Part shown: positions 1 through 9,081 of the stretch, piece after piece
Layout of the letters: each line of letters opens with the position of its first letter
How positions within the stretch are numbered: position 1 is the stretch's first letter
Source of the DNA: Saccharomonospora piscinae
Lineage (GTDB): Bacteria > Actinomycetota > Actinomycetes > Mycobacteriales > Pseudonocardiaceae
Direction of reading: 5' to 3'
DNA length: 64,000 nt
Assembly: GCF_005862235.1 (NCBI RefSeq)
Contig: NZ_VCEK01000007.1
Coordinates: 130,798-194,797 of the forward strand
Made by a program: the position numbers and the translations under genes
Notes under the pieces: model-generated
Seen by the model: the letters and a program-made list of their open reading frames with translations, nothing else
Databases searched by the model: none
What the model was told of the DNA's origin: nothing

Positions 1-856
1 CCCGGGCGAGTTCTCCCCGGTCGTAGGCACGCAACTGCTCGCGGCCCGCGTCGTCCTCGCTGCGCCCGCGCCGCCAGTACCCGGTGAAGGTGATGTGCCG
101 CTTGTCGATCCCGCGTTCGCGCACGAGGTGACGGCGGACGTGCTTGACGAGCCCGGCCTCACCGGCGAGCCACGCATAGGGTTCGCCCTGCGGCAGGGCC
201 GCCGCGCGCACGGCGGCGAGCACGGCCTCGCCCGGAGCCGCGCCGTCGCGGCGCACCCACCGGACGTCCACCCGCCCGCCACCGGCACGGCGCAGGGGCA
301 GTTCGTCGGCCGCGTCGCCGACCTCGACGAAGACCGTGGCCGTCGCCGACTCGGGCAGGCGTTCGCAGATGGCGGCGATGGCGGGGATCGCGGACTCGTC
401 GCCGACGAGCAGTTGCCACGACGTCCCGACGGGCACGTCGTAGAGGCCGTGGGGGCCGAGCAGCGCCACCTCGTCGCCGGGCCGGGCCGACGCCGCCCAG
501 CTCGACGCGGGGCCCGCGCAGGCGTGCAGGACGAAGTCGATGTCCAGTTCACCGCGTTCGGGCCGGGCCTCGCGCACGGTGTAGGTGCGCATGGCGGGCC
601 GCTGGCCGTCCGGCATGTCGAGGTAGCGGCGGTACCAGGACATCGCGTCGTCCGACAGCGGCGGCGGGAGCCGTGGTGTGCGGGTGCCCGGCGTGGGGAA
701 GAACACCTTGACGTACTGGTCCGGCGCCGTGTCCACGACGGTGCGCAGGTCCGCTCCGGAGAGGGTGACGCGCACCAGCCGGGGGGTGATGCCGCGCACG
801 CGGAGCACCCTGGCGGTCAGGTAGGCCAGCTTCGGCCGGGTCGCCTCGGTGGTCAT
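1..856 (-). CDS. Siderophore-interacting protein (FAD-binding ferric-siderophore reductase), 3' end cut by window
   Basis: Reads as a SIP/ViuB-family flavoprotein, which reduces Fe(III)-siderophores in the cytoplasm using NAD(P)H. The N-terminal half is an FAD-binding barrel (conserved VRVTLSG stretch, then RTYTVREARP, the typical flavin-contacting RxYTxR motif, about residues 88-97). The C-terminal half is a ferredoxin-reductase-like lobe ending in WLAGEAG and a GYWRRGRSEDDA stretch, both family hallmarks. About 285 residues are visible; the stop lies beyond position 1. The ATG at 854-856 is chosen because it opens the conserved N-terminus. An iron box overlaps it, so the transcript is probably leaderless and repressed by iron. 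Family assignment is confident; the partner siderophore is unknown. Confidence 0.9.
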   Translation of the reverse strand, partial: MTTEATRPKLAYLTARVLRVRGITPRLVRVTLSGADLRTVVDTAPDQYVKVFFPTPGTRTPRLPPPLSDDAMSWYRRYLDMPDGQRPAMRTYTVREARPERGELDIDFVLHACAGPASSWAASARPGDEVALLGPHGLYDVPVGTSWQLLVGDESAIPAIAAICERLPESATATVFVEVGDAADELPLRRAGGGRVDVRWVRRDGAAPGEAVLAAVRAAALPQGEPYAWLAGEAGLVKHVRRHLVRERGIDKRHITFTGYWRRGRSEDDAGREQLRAYDRGELAR

Positions 857-874
857 TAGGCAAGGCTAACCTAC
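856..874 (-). promoter_or_regulatory. Iron box (IdeR/DmdR1/DtxR-type operator)
   Basis: TTAGGCAAGGCTAACCTAC matches the actinobacterial iron-box consensus TTAGGTTAGGCTAACCTAA at 16 of 19 positions. Its first base is the A of the SIP gene's start codon (read on the minus strand), and it also covers the stop codon of the upstream alkyltransferase-like gene. A DtxR-family repressor bound here would block initiation of the siderophore reductase when iron is plentiful. The regulator itself is not in the window. Confidence 0.8.
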
Positions 875-1161
875 TGGGGGCGCCAGCGAAACCTCCGGAG
901 ATCGATCCGCTGCCCGTCCGCCAGCACGCCCTCGGCGCGCAACCGCGCGAGCTGCTCCGTGGCCAGGTGCGGGGCGGGCGTGCCGTTGGCCCGCAGCACC
1001 CGGTGCCACGGCAGGTCATGGCCGTCCTCCGCGAGGACCCTGCCCACGAGCCGTGGGGTGGATGCCCCGGCCAGCGCCGCCACGTCGCCGTAGGTGGCCA
1101 CCGTCCCCGGTGGCACCGACGCCACCGCGTCGCGAATCCGTTCGTGCAGTTGCTCGTCCAT
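871..1161 (-). CDS. Alkyltransferase-like (ATL) DNA-binding protein
   Basis: A 96-residue protein made only of the MGMT-type helix-turn-helix DNA-binding domain: PPGTVATYGDVA near residue 18, then PWHRVLRANG at 51-60. The catalytic Cys of O6-alkylguanine transferases (PCHRV) is Trp52 here, the signature of ATL proteins, which bind O6-alkylguanine without repairing it and are thought to hand the lesion to nucleotide excision repair. Its position beside adnAB matches the Mycobacterium Rv3204 arrangement. The stop codon falls inside the iron box of the next gene. A true, active Ogt with PCHRV lies elsewhere in the window (56 kb). Confidence 0.88.
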   Translation of the reverse strand: MDEQLHERIRDAVASVPPGTVATYGDVAALAGASTPRLVGRVLAEDGHDLPWHRVLRANGTPAPHLATEQLARLRAEGVLADGQRIDLRRFRWRPQ

Positions 1162-1263
1162 TCCGACCGCCCTCCACCACCGGGTTCCCCACTCACCGCG
1201 CCGCACGCGACACTCGCCGCCGGGCTGCGCCGGTCCGTCGGGTCGGCATGATTCCATCAGGTC

Positions 1264-4200
1264 GTGAACGGACTCCAGGCCCGACTCGTGCGCACCCCGG
1301 TGCGGCCGGTCCCGCGCCACAGGTGGGACGACGGCGCTCGGTGGCTGCTCTCGGGGCCCCGGGGGTTCGTGCGCGTGCTCGGCGCCCCGGGCACCGGCAA
1401 GACCACGCTGCTCGCGGCCACGGCCGCCGCCCGGATCGCCGGGGGAGCCGACCCGGAGAGCGTGCTGGTGCTGACGGGATCGCGCAGGGCGGCCGGGTCG
1501 CTGCGCGAGGACATCACCCGGCGCCTGACCACCCGCGAGGATGCCGAGGACGCCGACGAGGCAGGCGGACGGGTGCGCACGGTGCGCGATCCGCTGGTCC
1601 GGACCGTGCACTCCTACGCCTTCGCCGTGCTGCGGGCACAGGCGGCGCGGGACGGCGACCCGGCGCCGCGCCTGCTGTCGGGACCCGAACAGGACGTCGT
1701 GGTGCGCGATCTGCTCGCGGGCGACCTCGAACGCGGCGCACCGGACTGGCCGGAGTCGCTGCGCCCCGCGCTGGCGGTGCCGGGGTTCGCCGAGGAACTG
1801 CGCGACCTGCTGCTGCGCGCCGCCGAACGCGGCCTCGGCCCCGAGGACCTCGTGCGGCTGGGACAGCGGCACGGGCGGGAAGCCTGGGTGGCCGCGGGAC
1901 ACTTCTGGAGCCAGTACGAGCAGGTCACCCTGTTGCAGGGCGTCGGGGGACACGCCGTCGGCGAGGCGGGTGCTCCCGCGCTGGACGCGGCCGAACTCGT
2001 CGCGAGCGCGCTGGTGGAGCTGGAGGGTGACCCCGACCTGCTCGCGCGGGAGCGGGCCAGGGTGCGGCACCTGTTCGTGGACGACGCCCAGCAGCTCGAC
2101 CCGTTGCAGTACCGGCTGGTGCGGTTGCTGGCGGGCAGCGCGACGGACGCGGTCCTCGCGGGCGACCCCGATCAGGCGGTGTTCTCGTTCCGGGGGGCCG
2201 ATCCCCGGCTGCTGGCCGACGCCGATCCCGACGGCGATCGCACGATCGTGTTGTCGCGTTCGCACCGGCTCGGTTCCGCCGTCCACGAGGCGGTCGCGCG
2301 CCTGGCGGCCACACTGCCGGGCAGCGCCGAGCACCGCGCGTCCACGGCGTCCACAGTGTCCACAGTGTCCACAGTCGATGGTGCGGAGGGCGGCGCCGGA
2401 GCCGTGCGGACGCGGCTGGTACCGACTCCCGCCGCCGAGGCGTCGTGGGTGGCCGACCAGCTGAGGCGGGCACATCTGATCGACGGGGTGCCGTGGTCGG
2501 ACATGGCCGTGCTCATGCGGTCCGCGTCCCACTCGCTGCCGGTGGTGCAGCGGGCACTCGCGATGGCGGGTGTGCCGGTGGCGTCGGCCGCCGAGGAACT
2601 GCCGCTGGCGAGGCAGCCCGCGGTGCGGCCGTTGCTGGCACTGCTGCGGGTGGCCGCCGACGCGGAGGCGCTCGACGCCGAGACCGCGGAGCTGCTGCTG
2701 TCCTCCCCGCTCGGGGGAGCCGATCCCCTGGCGTTGCGGAGGCTGCGGCGCGGGCTGCGCAGGCTCGAACTGGTGGCGGGCGGCGAGCGATCCAGCGACG
2801 AGCTGATCGTGGCCGCTCTGCGCGACGGCGACGTGCTGGCCGGGCTCGCCGACGCCGAGGCCGCTCCCGTGCGCAGGCTCGGCAGGCTGCTCACCACGGC
2901 CCGCGACGCCGTGGGCGAGGCCGCCGGGGTCGAGGAGGTCCTGTGGCGGGTGTGGTCGGCCTGCGGCCTCCAGGACCGGCTGGTGTCGCAGGCCGGGCGG
3001 GGCGGCTCGCTCGGTGCGCGGGCCGACCGCGACCTCGACGCCGTCGTGGCGCTGTTCGACGCGGCGAGGCGGTACGTCGAGCGCCTGCCGAGAGCGAGTG
3101 TCGCGGGGTTCGCCGAGTACCTGTCCTCGCAGCACATCGTGGGTGACAGCCTCGCGCCGGTCGCGGTCCGGGGCACGGGGGTGTCGCTGCTCACCGCGCA
3201 CGGGGCCGCGGGCCGCGAGTGGGCCGTGGTCGCGGTGGTGGGGGTGCAGGAGGGCTCCTGGCCGGATCTGCGCCTGCGGGGTTCGCTGCTCGGGGTGGAA
3301 CGTCTCGTCGACCTGCTGTCCGGTGTGGACGACGACGCCGTGTCGACCGTGTCGGCCACCGCGCCGCTGCTGGCGGAGGAACGCCGCCTGTTCTACCTCG
3401 CCGCGAGCCGCGCCCGGCACACGTTGCTGGTCACCGCCGTGCAGGGCGAGGACGAGCAACCGTCCCGGTTCCTCGGTGACCTGGCCGACGACGGCACCGA
3501 CGCGCGGGACGCCGGACCGGACGTGCGGCGTGAGGTCACCGAGCGGGGCCTGACGCTGGCCGAGCTGGTGGGGGCGCTGCGGTCCGCGGTGACCGATCCC
3601 GCGACGGAACCGGGCCGTCGCGATCTCGCCGCGCGCCAGCTCGCGAGGCTGGCGGCGGACGGCGTGCCCGGCGCGCACCCGGCGCAGTGGTACGGGCTGG
3701 CCCCCGCCTCCACCGACCGGCCGCTCCGGGCGCCCGGCGAACCCGTCCGCGTGTCGCCGTCGGTGGTGGACACGCTTGTGGCATGCCCACTGCGTTGGCT
3801 GCTGGAACGGCACGGTGGTACCGACCCGGCGCAGCTCTCGGCCGTCACGGGCACGCTGGTACACGCTCTGGCGCAGGAGGCGGCCGAGGGCACCGACGAG
3901 CAGACCCTGTGGAAGGAACTGGACGCGGCGTGGGCCAAGGTGGACGCGGGCGCGCCGTGGTTCTCCCGCAAGGAGCGGGCCCGGGTGGAGGGCATGGTGC
4001 GAACCTTCCTCACCTGGCTGAACCAGAGCCGCGCCGAACTCACCCAGGCCGCCGTCGAGCGTGACCTGCGGGTGGAACTGCCCGCCGGGGACGACGAGCG
4101 CCCGGTCGTGCTCACGGGGCGGGTGGACCGGCTGGAGCTGGACTCGGACGGCAGGCCCGTCGTCGTGGACCTCAAGACCGCCAAGACCCCGGTCAGCCGG

Positions 4201-4521
4201 GACGCGGCGGCCGAGCATCCCCAGCTGGCGGTGTACCAGCTCGCGACCCTGCTCGGAGCGTTCGCCGAGTCCGGGACGCGAACCGGCGGGGCGCGGCTGC
4301 TCTACGTCGGCAAGTCGCACAACAGGACCGGCGCCACGGTTCGCGAGCAACCCGCGCTGGACGACGAGACTGCCCGCACGTGGCTGAACACCGTGCGCCG
4401 CGCCGCGGGCGACACCGCGGGCCCCACCTACCCGGTGCGGGAGAACGCGGACTGCTCGCGCTGCCCCGCACGGGCGGCGTGCCCGCTGCGGCCGGAGGGC
4501 AGGCAGGTGACCGGCCCGTGA
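1264..4521 (+). CDS. adnA: AdnA-type helicase-nuclease subunit (UvrD-like motor plus PD-(D/E)XK nuclease)
   Basis: A 1085-residue subunit of the actinobacterial AdnAB double-strand-break resection machine. A Walker A motif GAPGTGKT ends near residue 47; the Walker B region reads FVDDAQQLDP, a departure from the DExQD of active UvrD motors, in keeping with AdnA being the weaker motor. GDPDQAVFSFRGA is the UvrD motif III-like region. The C-terminus carries the RecB-type nuclease motif VVVDLKTAK and a following QLAVYQLA, plus Cys residues (VACPL, then CSRCPARAACP) that fit the Fe-S cluster staple of AddB/AdnA nucleases. GTG start. Its stop overlaps the start of adnB by 4 bp, so the subunits are made together. 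Confidence 0.9.
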   Translation: MNGLQARLVRTPVRPVPRHRWDDGARWLLSGPRGFVRVLGAPGTGKTTLLAATAAARIAGGADPESVLVLTGSRRAAGSLREDITRRLTTREDAEDADEAGGRVRTVRDPLVRTVHSYAFAVLRAQAARDGDPAPRLLSGPEQDVVVRDLLAGDLERGAPDWPESLRPALAVPGFAEELRDLLLRAAERGLGPEDLVRLGQRHGREAWVAAGHFWSQYEQVTLLQGVGGHAVGEAGAPALDAAELVASALVELEGDPDLLARERARVRHLFVDDAQQLDPLQYRLVRLLAGSATDAVLAGDPDQAVFSFRGADPRLLADADPDGDRTIVLSRSHRLGSAVHEAVARLAATLPGSAEHRASTASTVSTVSTVDGAEGGAGAVRTRLVPTPAAEASWVADQLRRAHLIDGVPWSDMAVLMRSASHSLPVVQRALAMAGVPVASAAEELPLARQPAVRPLLALLRVAADAEALDAETAELLLSSPLGGADPLALRRLRRGLRRLELVAGGERSSDELIVAALRDGDVLAGLADAEAAPVRRLGRLLTTARDAVGEAAGVEEVLWRVWSACGLQDRLVSQAGRGGSLGARADRDLDAVVALFDAARRYVERLPRASVAGFAEYLSSQHIVGDSLAPVAVRGTGVSLLTAHGAAGREWAVVAVVGVQEGSWPDLRLRGSLLGVERLVDLLSGVDDDAVSTVSATAPLLAEERRLFYLAASRARHTLLVTAVQGEDEQPSRFLGDLADDGTDARDAGPDVRREVTERGLTLAELVGALRSAVTDPATEPGRRDLAARQLARLAADGVPGAHPAQWYGLAPASTDRPLRAPGEPVRVSPSVVDTLVACPLRWLLERHGGTDPAQLSAVTGTLVHALAQEAAEGTDEQTLWKELDAAWAKVDAGAPWFSRKERARVEGMVRTFLTWLNQSRAELTQAAVERDLRVELPAGDDERPVVLTGRVDRLELDSDGRPVVVDLKTAKTPVSRDAAAEHPQLAVYQLATLLGAFAESGTRTGGARLLYVGKSHNRTGATVREQPALDDETARTWLNTVRRAAGDTAGPTYPVRENADCSRCPARAACPLRPEGRQVTGP
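2341..2376 (+). repeat. Four tandem 9-bp units within adnA
   Basis: Four consecutive 9-bp units of the form TCCACAGTG (first copy TCCACGGCG, last TCCACAGTC) encode Ser-Thr-Val/Ala triplets near residues 360-371, between the helicase subdomains. The reading frame is preserved. It is probably a replication-slippage expansion in a flexible linker. Confidence 0.75.
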
Positions 4522-7500
4522 CGAGCATCCCCGACGCGGCCCCCGCGCCGAGGGCGCCCCGCGTGTCGCCCGCCGACATCGCCGAGGCACTGGGCCTGCC
4601 CACGCCCACGCTGGAACAGGCCGCCGTGGTGGCCGCGCCGCCGGAGCCCGCGCTCGTCGTGGCCGGCGCAGGCGCGGGCAAGACGGAGACCATGGCGGCC
4701 AGGGTGGTGTGGCTGGTGGCCAACGGTCTGGTCACCCCCGACCGGGTGCTGGGCCTGACCTTCACCCGCAAGGCGGCGCGCCAGCTCGCCGAGCGGGTGC
4801 GGGCGCGGCTGCGCAGGCTGGCCGGGTCCGGGCTGCTCGACGACGTGGACCCGAGCGGGCAGCGCAGGCTCGCCGTCGCCTCGGGCGAACCCACCGTGCT
4901 CACCTACCACGCCTACGCGGGCCGCCTGCTGGCCGAGCACGGCCTGCGGCTGCCGGTCCGGCCGGGGGCGCGCATCCTGTCGGAGACCGCGTCGTGGCAG
5001 CTCGCGCACCGGGTGGTGTCGTCCTGGGACGACGACCTGGACACCGAGAAGGTGCCCACGACCGTCACCGAGCACGTGCTCGCGCTCGCGGGCGAGCTGG
5101 GCGAGCACCTTGTTTCGCCCGGGCGGTTGCGGGAGTACACGGACTGGTTCTGCGAGACCGTGGAGAGCGCGCCGAGGGCCAAGCGGCAGCGCGCCGCCCC
5201 CTCCCGCTACCTGCGCGACTGCCTGGCGGCGCAACGGCTGCGTCTCCAGCTGCTGCCGCTGGTGGCGGCGTACGAGCAGCGCAAGCGGGCCGAGGGCGCG
5301 CTGGACTTCGCCGACCAGATGTCGCTGGCCGCGCGGCTGGCCGAGACCCAGCCCGAGGTGGTGGAATCCGAACGCGCCCGCTACGGCGCGGTGCTGCTCG
5401 ACGAGTACCAGGACACCGGGCACGCCCAGCGGGTGCTGCTGCGTTCGCTGTTCGGCGGAGACGACCCGCTGGGGGGCGAGCCGCTGCCCGTCACGGCCGT
5501 GGGGGACCCGGCACAGGCCATCTACGGCTGGCGCGGTGCCAGCGCGGCGAACCTGCCCCGGTTCACCACCGACTTCCCCCGTCCCGAGCCGGACACCGGA
5601 CGCCCGGTCCCGGCGCGGGACTACGGGATGCTCACGAGCTTTCGCAACCCGCCCGAGGTCCTGACGCTGGCCAACGCCGTGGCCGGACCACTGCGCGCGG
5701 GCGGGCTCGGCGTGGCGCAGCTGCGTGCGCGTGACGGCGCCGGGCCTGCCGACATCCGCGTGGCGCTGCTGCCGGACGTGGTGAGCGAACGCGAGTGGGT
5801 GGCCGAGGCGATCGCGTCCCGCTGGTTCGCCGAACGGGACGAGACCGGGGCCGCGCCCACCGCCGCCGTGCTCGTGCGCAGGCGCGCCGACATGGCTCCC
5901 GTCGCGGCGGCGTTGCGGCAGCGGGGCCTCCCGGTGGAGGTCGTGGGCCTCGGCGGGCTGCTCGACGAACCCGAGGTCGCCGACCTCGTCGCCACTTTGC
6001 GGGTACTGGCCGAACCGCTGTCGGGTACGGCGGCGGCGCGGCTGCTGACCGGCGCCCGCTGGCGGCTGGGGGCGGCGGATCTGGGTGCGCTGTGGCGCAG
6101 GGCGGGGGAGCTCTCCGCCGCGGACGACGTCGTGGTGGCCGAACGGGCCGAACAGGCAGGTCTGGTGGACGCCCTCGACGATCCGGGTGGGCCCGAGCGC
6201 TACTCCGAGCAGGGCTACGCCCGCCTGCGCGCGCTCAGCCACGAGCTCGGCGCGCTGCGCCGCAGGCTGGACCAGCCGCTGCCGGAGCTGGTCGCCGACG
6301 TCGAGCGCACCCTGCTGCTGGACGTGGAGGCACTGGCCCGGCCGGGCGCGGCGGGCCGGGCGCACCTCGACGCCTTCGCGGAGGTCGTGCACGACTACGC
6401 CGAGAACTCGCCGTCGGCCACCCTGCTCTCGTTCGTCGACTACCTCGCCACCGCGACCCGCGCGGAGGACGGGCTCGAACCCGGCGAGGTGGAGGTGGTG
6501 CCGGACCGGGTGCAGATCCTCACCGCGCACGCCGCCAAGGGCCTGGAGTGGCGCATCGTGGCGGTCCCGCACCTGGTGGACCGCACGTTTCCCAACGAGC
6601 GCAAGACGGCGTCGTGGTTGAAAACCGTGACCGAGCTGCCCGCCCCGCTGCGGGGAGACGCGCGGGATCTGCCGGAGCTGGACCTGCGCGGGGCGGACGA
6701 CCGCAGACAGGTCGAGGAGCTGCTGACGGAACACGAACAGCGCTTCAAGGAGCGACACGCCGAGGAGGAGCGCAGGCTGTGTTACGTGGCCCTGACCCGA
6801 TCCGAACACTGCCTGCTGGTCTCCGGGCACCGGTGGAACGACCCGGCCACAACCGAGGCGAAGCAGCCGTCGCCGTTCCTCGTCGAGGTCGCCGAGCAGG
6901 TGCGTGCCCATCCCGAGGTGGGCGTCATCGAGCAGTGGCACGGCGAGCCGGGCGAGAACCCGCTGGCCGACGCCTCGCGGGAGGGCCAGTGGCCGGTCGA
7001 CCCGCTCGGTCCGCGCCGGGACGACGTCGGCGAGGGCGCCCGGCTGGTGCTGGCGGCGCTCACGGCTCGGCACTCCGGCAACGCCGGAGAGCCCGGGGAC
7101 GCCGACAACACCGGCGACAACGACCCTGATGAGGCCGATGAGACCGACGACCCGGACGGCTGGGTCACCGACACCGACGTGTTGCTGGCCGAGCGCGCGA
7201 GGAACCGCGAGCCACGAGCCGACCTCGACCTGCCCGGCACGCTGTCGGTGAGCCAGCTCGTGGACCTCGCGGGGGAGCCCGAGGACCTCGCGCGGCGGTT
7301 GCGCAGGCCGTTGCCGTTCCCGCCCAGCGCCGCCGCGCGCCGGGGCACCGAGTTCCACGGCTGGCTCGAACGCCGGTTCGCCGGCGAGCGGCTGCTCGAC
7401 TTCGACGACCTGCCCGGCGCGGCCGACGACGACACCGAGATCTCCCACGGCACCTCTTCCGATGGCTCTTCGGACCGCCCCGGCGGCGGGCTGGCGGAGC

Positions 7501-7907
7501 TGCGGGAGGCGTTCGAACGCAGCGAGTGGGCGGGGCGCACGCCGCACGACGTGGAGGTGCCGTTCTCCACCGAGATCGACGGCGTCACCGTGCGCGGCCG
7601 GATGGACGCCGTGTTCGCCGATCCGGACGGTGGCTGGACGGTGGTGGACTGGAAGACGGGCGCGGTGCCGGGGCCCGACCGGATGCCGGCCCTGTCGGTG
7701 CAGCTCGCCGCCTACCGGCTCGCGTGGGCGGACCTGTCGGACACCCCGCTGGAACGGGTGCGGGCGGCGTTTCACTACGTCAGGGCCAACCGCACCGTGC
7801 GGCCCGTGGACCTCGCCGACGCCGCCGGGCTGCGGGAACTGCTGCGCGCCGTGCCCGAGCGGGAGGAACCCGGCGGGGCCGAACCGGACGAGCGAACGGC
7901 GGAATAG
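4518..7907 (+). CDS. adnB: AdnB-type helicase-nuclease subunit (lead UvrD-like motor plus nuclease)
   Basis: A 1129-residue partner of AdnA. Walker A AGAGAGKT has its Lys at 55; the Walker B is canonical (LLDEYQDTGHAQ), followed by GDPAQAIYGWRGA, so this is the fully armed ATP-driven motor. The late helicase motif reads VQILTAHAAKGLEWRIV. A C-terminal RecB-family nuclease domain shows WTVVDWKTGAVPG and VQLAAYRLAW. Between motor and nuclease sits an acidic low-complexity linker rich in Asp, Asn and Pro (about residues 855-880). GTG at 4518 is chosen because it overlaps the adnA stop (GTGA); a more upstream in-frame start would lie inside adnA. The expected role is end resection at DNA double-strand breaks in concert with AdnA. 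Confidence 0.92.
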   Translation: MTSIPDAAPAPRAPRVSPADIAEALGLPTPTLEQAAVVAAPPEPALVVAGAGAGKTETMAARVVWLVANGLVTPDRVLGLTFTRKAARQLAERVRARLRRLAGSGLLDDVDPSGQRRLAVASGEPTVLTYHAYAGRLLAEHGLRLPVRPGARILSETASWQLAHRVVSSWDDDLDTEKVPTTVTEHVLALAGELGEHLVSPGRLREYTDWFCETVESAPRAKRQRAAPSRYLRDCLAAQRLRLQLLPLVAAYEQRKRAEGALDFADQMSLAARLAETQPEVVESERARYGAVLLDEYQDTGHAQRVLLRSLFGGDDPLGGEPLPVTAVGDPAQAIYGWRGASAANLPRFTTDFPRPEPDTGRPVPARDYGMLTSFRNPPEVLTLANAVAGPLRAGGLGVAQLRARDGAGPADIRVALLPDVVSEREWVAEAIASRWFAERDETGAAPTAAVLVRRRADMAPVAAALRQRGLPVEVVGLGGLLDEPEVADLVATLRVLAEPLSGTAAARLLTGARWRLGAADLGALWRRAGELSAADDVVVAERAEQAGLVDALDDPGGPERYSEQGYARLRALSHELGALRRRLDQPLPELVADVERTLLLDVEALARPGAAGRAHLDAFAEVVHDYAENSPSATLLSFVDYLATATRAEDGLEPGEVEVVPDRVQILTAHAAKGLEWRIVAVPHLVDRTFPNERKTASWLKTVTELPAPLRGDARDLPELDLRGADDRRQVEELLTEHEQRFKERHAEEERRLCYVALTRSEHCLLVSGHRWNDPATTEAKQPSPFLVEVAEQVRAHPEVGVIEQWHGEPGENPLADASREGQWPVDPLGPRRDDVGEGARLVLAALTARHSGNAGEPGDADNTGDNDPDEADETDDPDGWVTDTDVLLAERARNREPRADLDLPGTLSVSQLVDLAGEPEDLARRLRRPLPFPPSAAARRGTEFHGWLERRFAGERLLDFDDLPGAADDDTEISHGTSSDGSSDRPGGGLAELREAFERSEWAGRTPHDVEVPFSTEIDGVTVRGRMDAVFADPDGGWTVVDWKTGAVPGPDRMPALSVQLAAYRLAWADLSDTPLERVRAAFHYVRANRTVRPVDLADAAGLRELLRAVPEREEPGGAEPDERTAE

Positions 7908-7919
7908 GCTTTGGCGATC

Positions 7920-9005
7920 ATGGTGAAGCCGTGGAAGTTCAAGCTCCGCGAGGAAAAGCTCTCCGACCAGCCGGGACACGCGCTGGTGGGCGTGGTCAAC
8001 ATGCCCGCGCACACGATCAGCCCCGCGAAGGCCATCGGCCGCCGGGTGCTGTTCGCGCTGCTGGCGTTGCTGGCCGTGGTGTTCGTCGTCTACCTCGACC
8101 GCGACGGCTACCGGGACGCCAACGACGACGGCGTGAGCCTGCTCGACTGCTTCTACTACGCCACCGTGTCGCTGTCCACGACCGGCTACGGCGACATCGC
8201 GCCCGTCAGCGAGACGGCCCGGCTGGTCAACATCCTCCTCGTCACCCCGCTGCGGGTGCTGTTCCTGATCGTGTTGATCGGAACGACACTGGAGGTGCTG
8301 ACCGAGCGTTCGCGGCAGGCGTTCCGAATCCAGAACTGGAGGCGCACAGTGCGGGACCACGTGGTGGTCATCGGTTTCGGCACCAAGGGCCGCTCGGCGG
8401 TGAACGCGCTGCTGGCCGAGGAGGACACCGATCCGAGCCAGGTCGTCGTCGTGGACACCGACCGCGTGTCACTCGACTCGGCCAGCGCGCGGGGCCTGAT
8501 CACCGTTCACGGGTCGGCCACGCGCTCCGACGTGCTGCGCGTGGCCGGAGTGCAACGCGCACGGGCCGTGGTGGTCGCGCCGAACCGGGACGACACCGCC
8601 GTGCTGGTGACTCTCACCGCGCGGGAGCTGGCGCCGAAGGCCAGGATTCTCGCGTCGGTGCGGGAGGCGGAGAACGTCCACCTGCTCAAGCAGTCCGGCG
8701 CCGACCAGGTCGTGGTGTCCAGCGAGACGGCGGGCCGGTTGCTCGGCATCGCCACCAAGACGCCGCGCGTGGTGGACATGGTGGAGGACCTGCTCACGCC
8801 CGAGACCGGGCTGGCCATCGCGGAGCGCCCGGTGGAGCCGTCCGAGGAGGGCGGCTCGCCACGGCACCTGCCCGACATCGTGCTGGGGCTCGTGCGGGAC
8901 GGCGCGCTCTACCGGGTCGACGCCCCCGAGGCCGACTCGCTGGAGGCGGGCGACCGGCTGCTGTACGTGCGCAAGGTGTCGGTCGGGGAGGAGACCGTCC
9001 CCTGA
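7920..9005 (+). CDS. Two-TM potassium channel with RCK/TrkA-N domain
   Basis: 361 residues. Two hydrophobic helices (VLFALLALLAVVFVVYL and LVTPLRVLFLIVLIGTTLEVL) flank a K+ selectivity filter TTGYGD, preceded by a pore helix. After the second helix comes a cytoplasmic Rossmann RCK (TrkA-N) domain with VVIGFGTKG and an acidic VVVDTD at the end of strand 2, then a TrkA-C-like tail. This is the layout of ligand-gated prokaryotic K+ channels. It follows adnB by 12 bp, as in the mycobacterial Rv3200c arrangement. ATG at 7920 is preferred; an in-frame TTG at 7911 would add three residues. Confidence 0.9.
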   Translation: MVKPWKFKLREEKLSDQPGHALVGVVNMPAHTISPAKAIGRRVLFALLALLAVVFVVYLDRDGYRDANDDGVSLLDCFYYATVSLSTTGYGDIAPVSETARLVNILLVTPLRVLFLIVLIGTTLEVLTERSRQAFRIQNWRRTVRDHVVVIGFGTKGRSAVNALLAEEDTDPSQVVVVDTDRVSLDSASARGLITVHGSATRSDVLRVAGVQRARAVVVAPNRDDTAVLVTLTARELAPKARILASVREAENVHLLKQSGADQVVVSSETAGRLLGIATKTPRVVDMVEDLLTPETGLAIAERPVEPSEEGGSPRHLPDIVLGLVRDGALYRVDAPEADSLEAGDRLLYVRKVSVGEETVP

Positions 9006-9081
9006 GCCACGGGTGTGATCGCCCCGACCGCCGGGCGGGCGTGTGGTGGGCAGCGGCGGGATGTTCTGGAACCATTGAGCC

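Noticed and set aside
871-4590. Very long open frame on the minus strand (over 1200 codons) opposite adnA
   Set aside because: It is a GC-skew shadow of adnA: composition is Arg/Gln/His/Gly-rich with no domain motif, while the plus strand has clear helicase and nuclease motifs. Its first codons merely coincide with the frame of the real ATL gene.
4428-8360. Long minus-strand frame of about 1300 codons opposite adnB and the K+ channel gene
   Set aside because: Low-complexity His/Arg/Gln-rich translation without recognisable motifs; the plus-strand genes account for the region.
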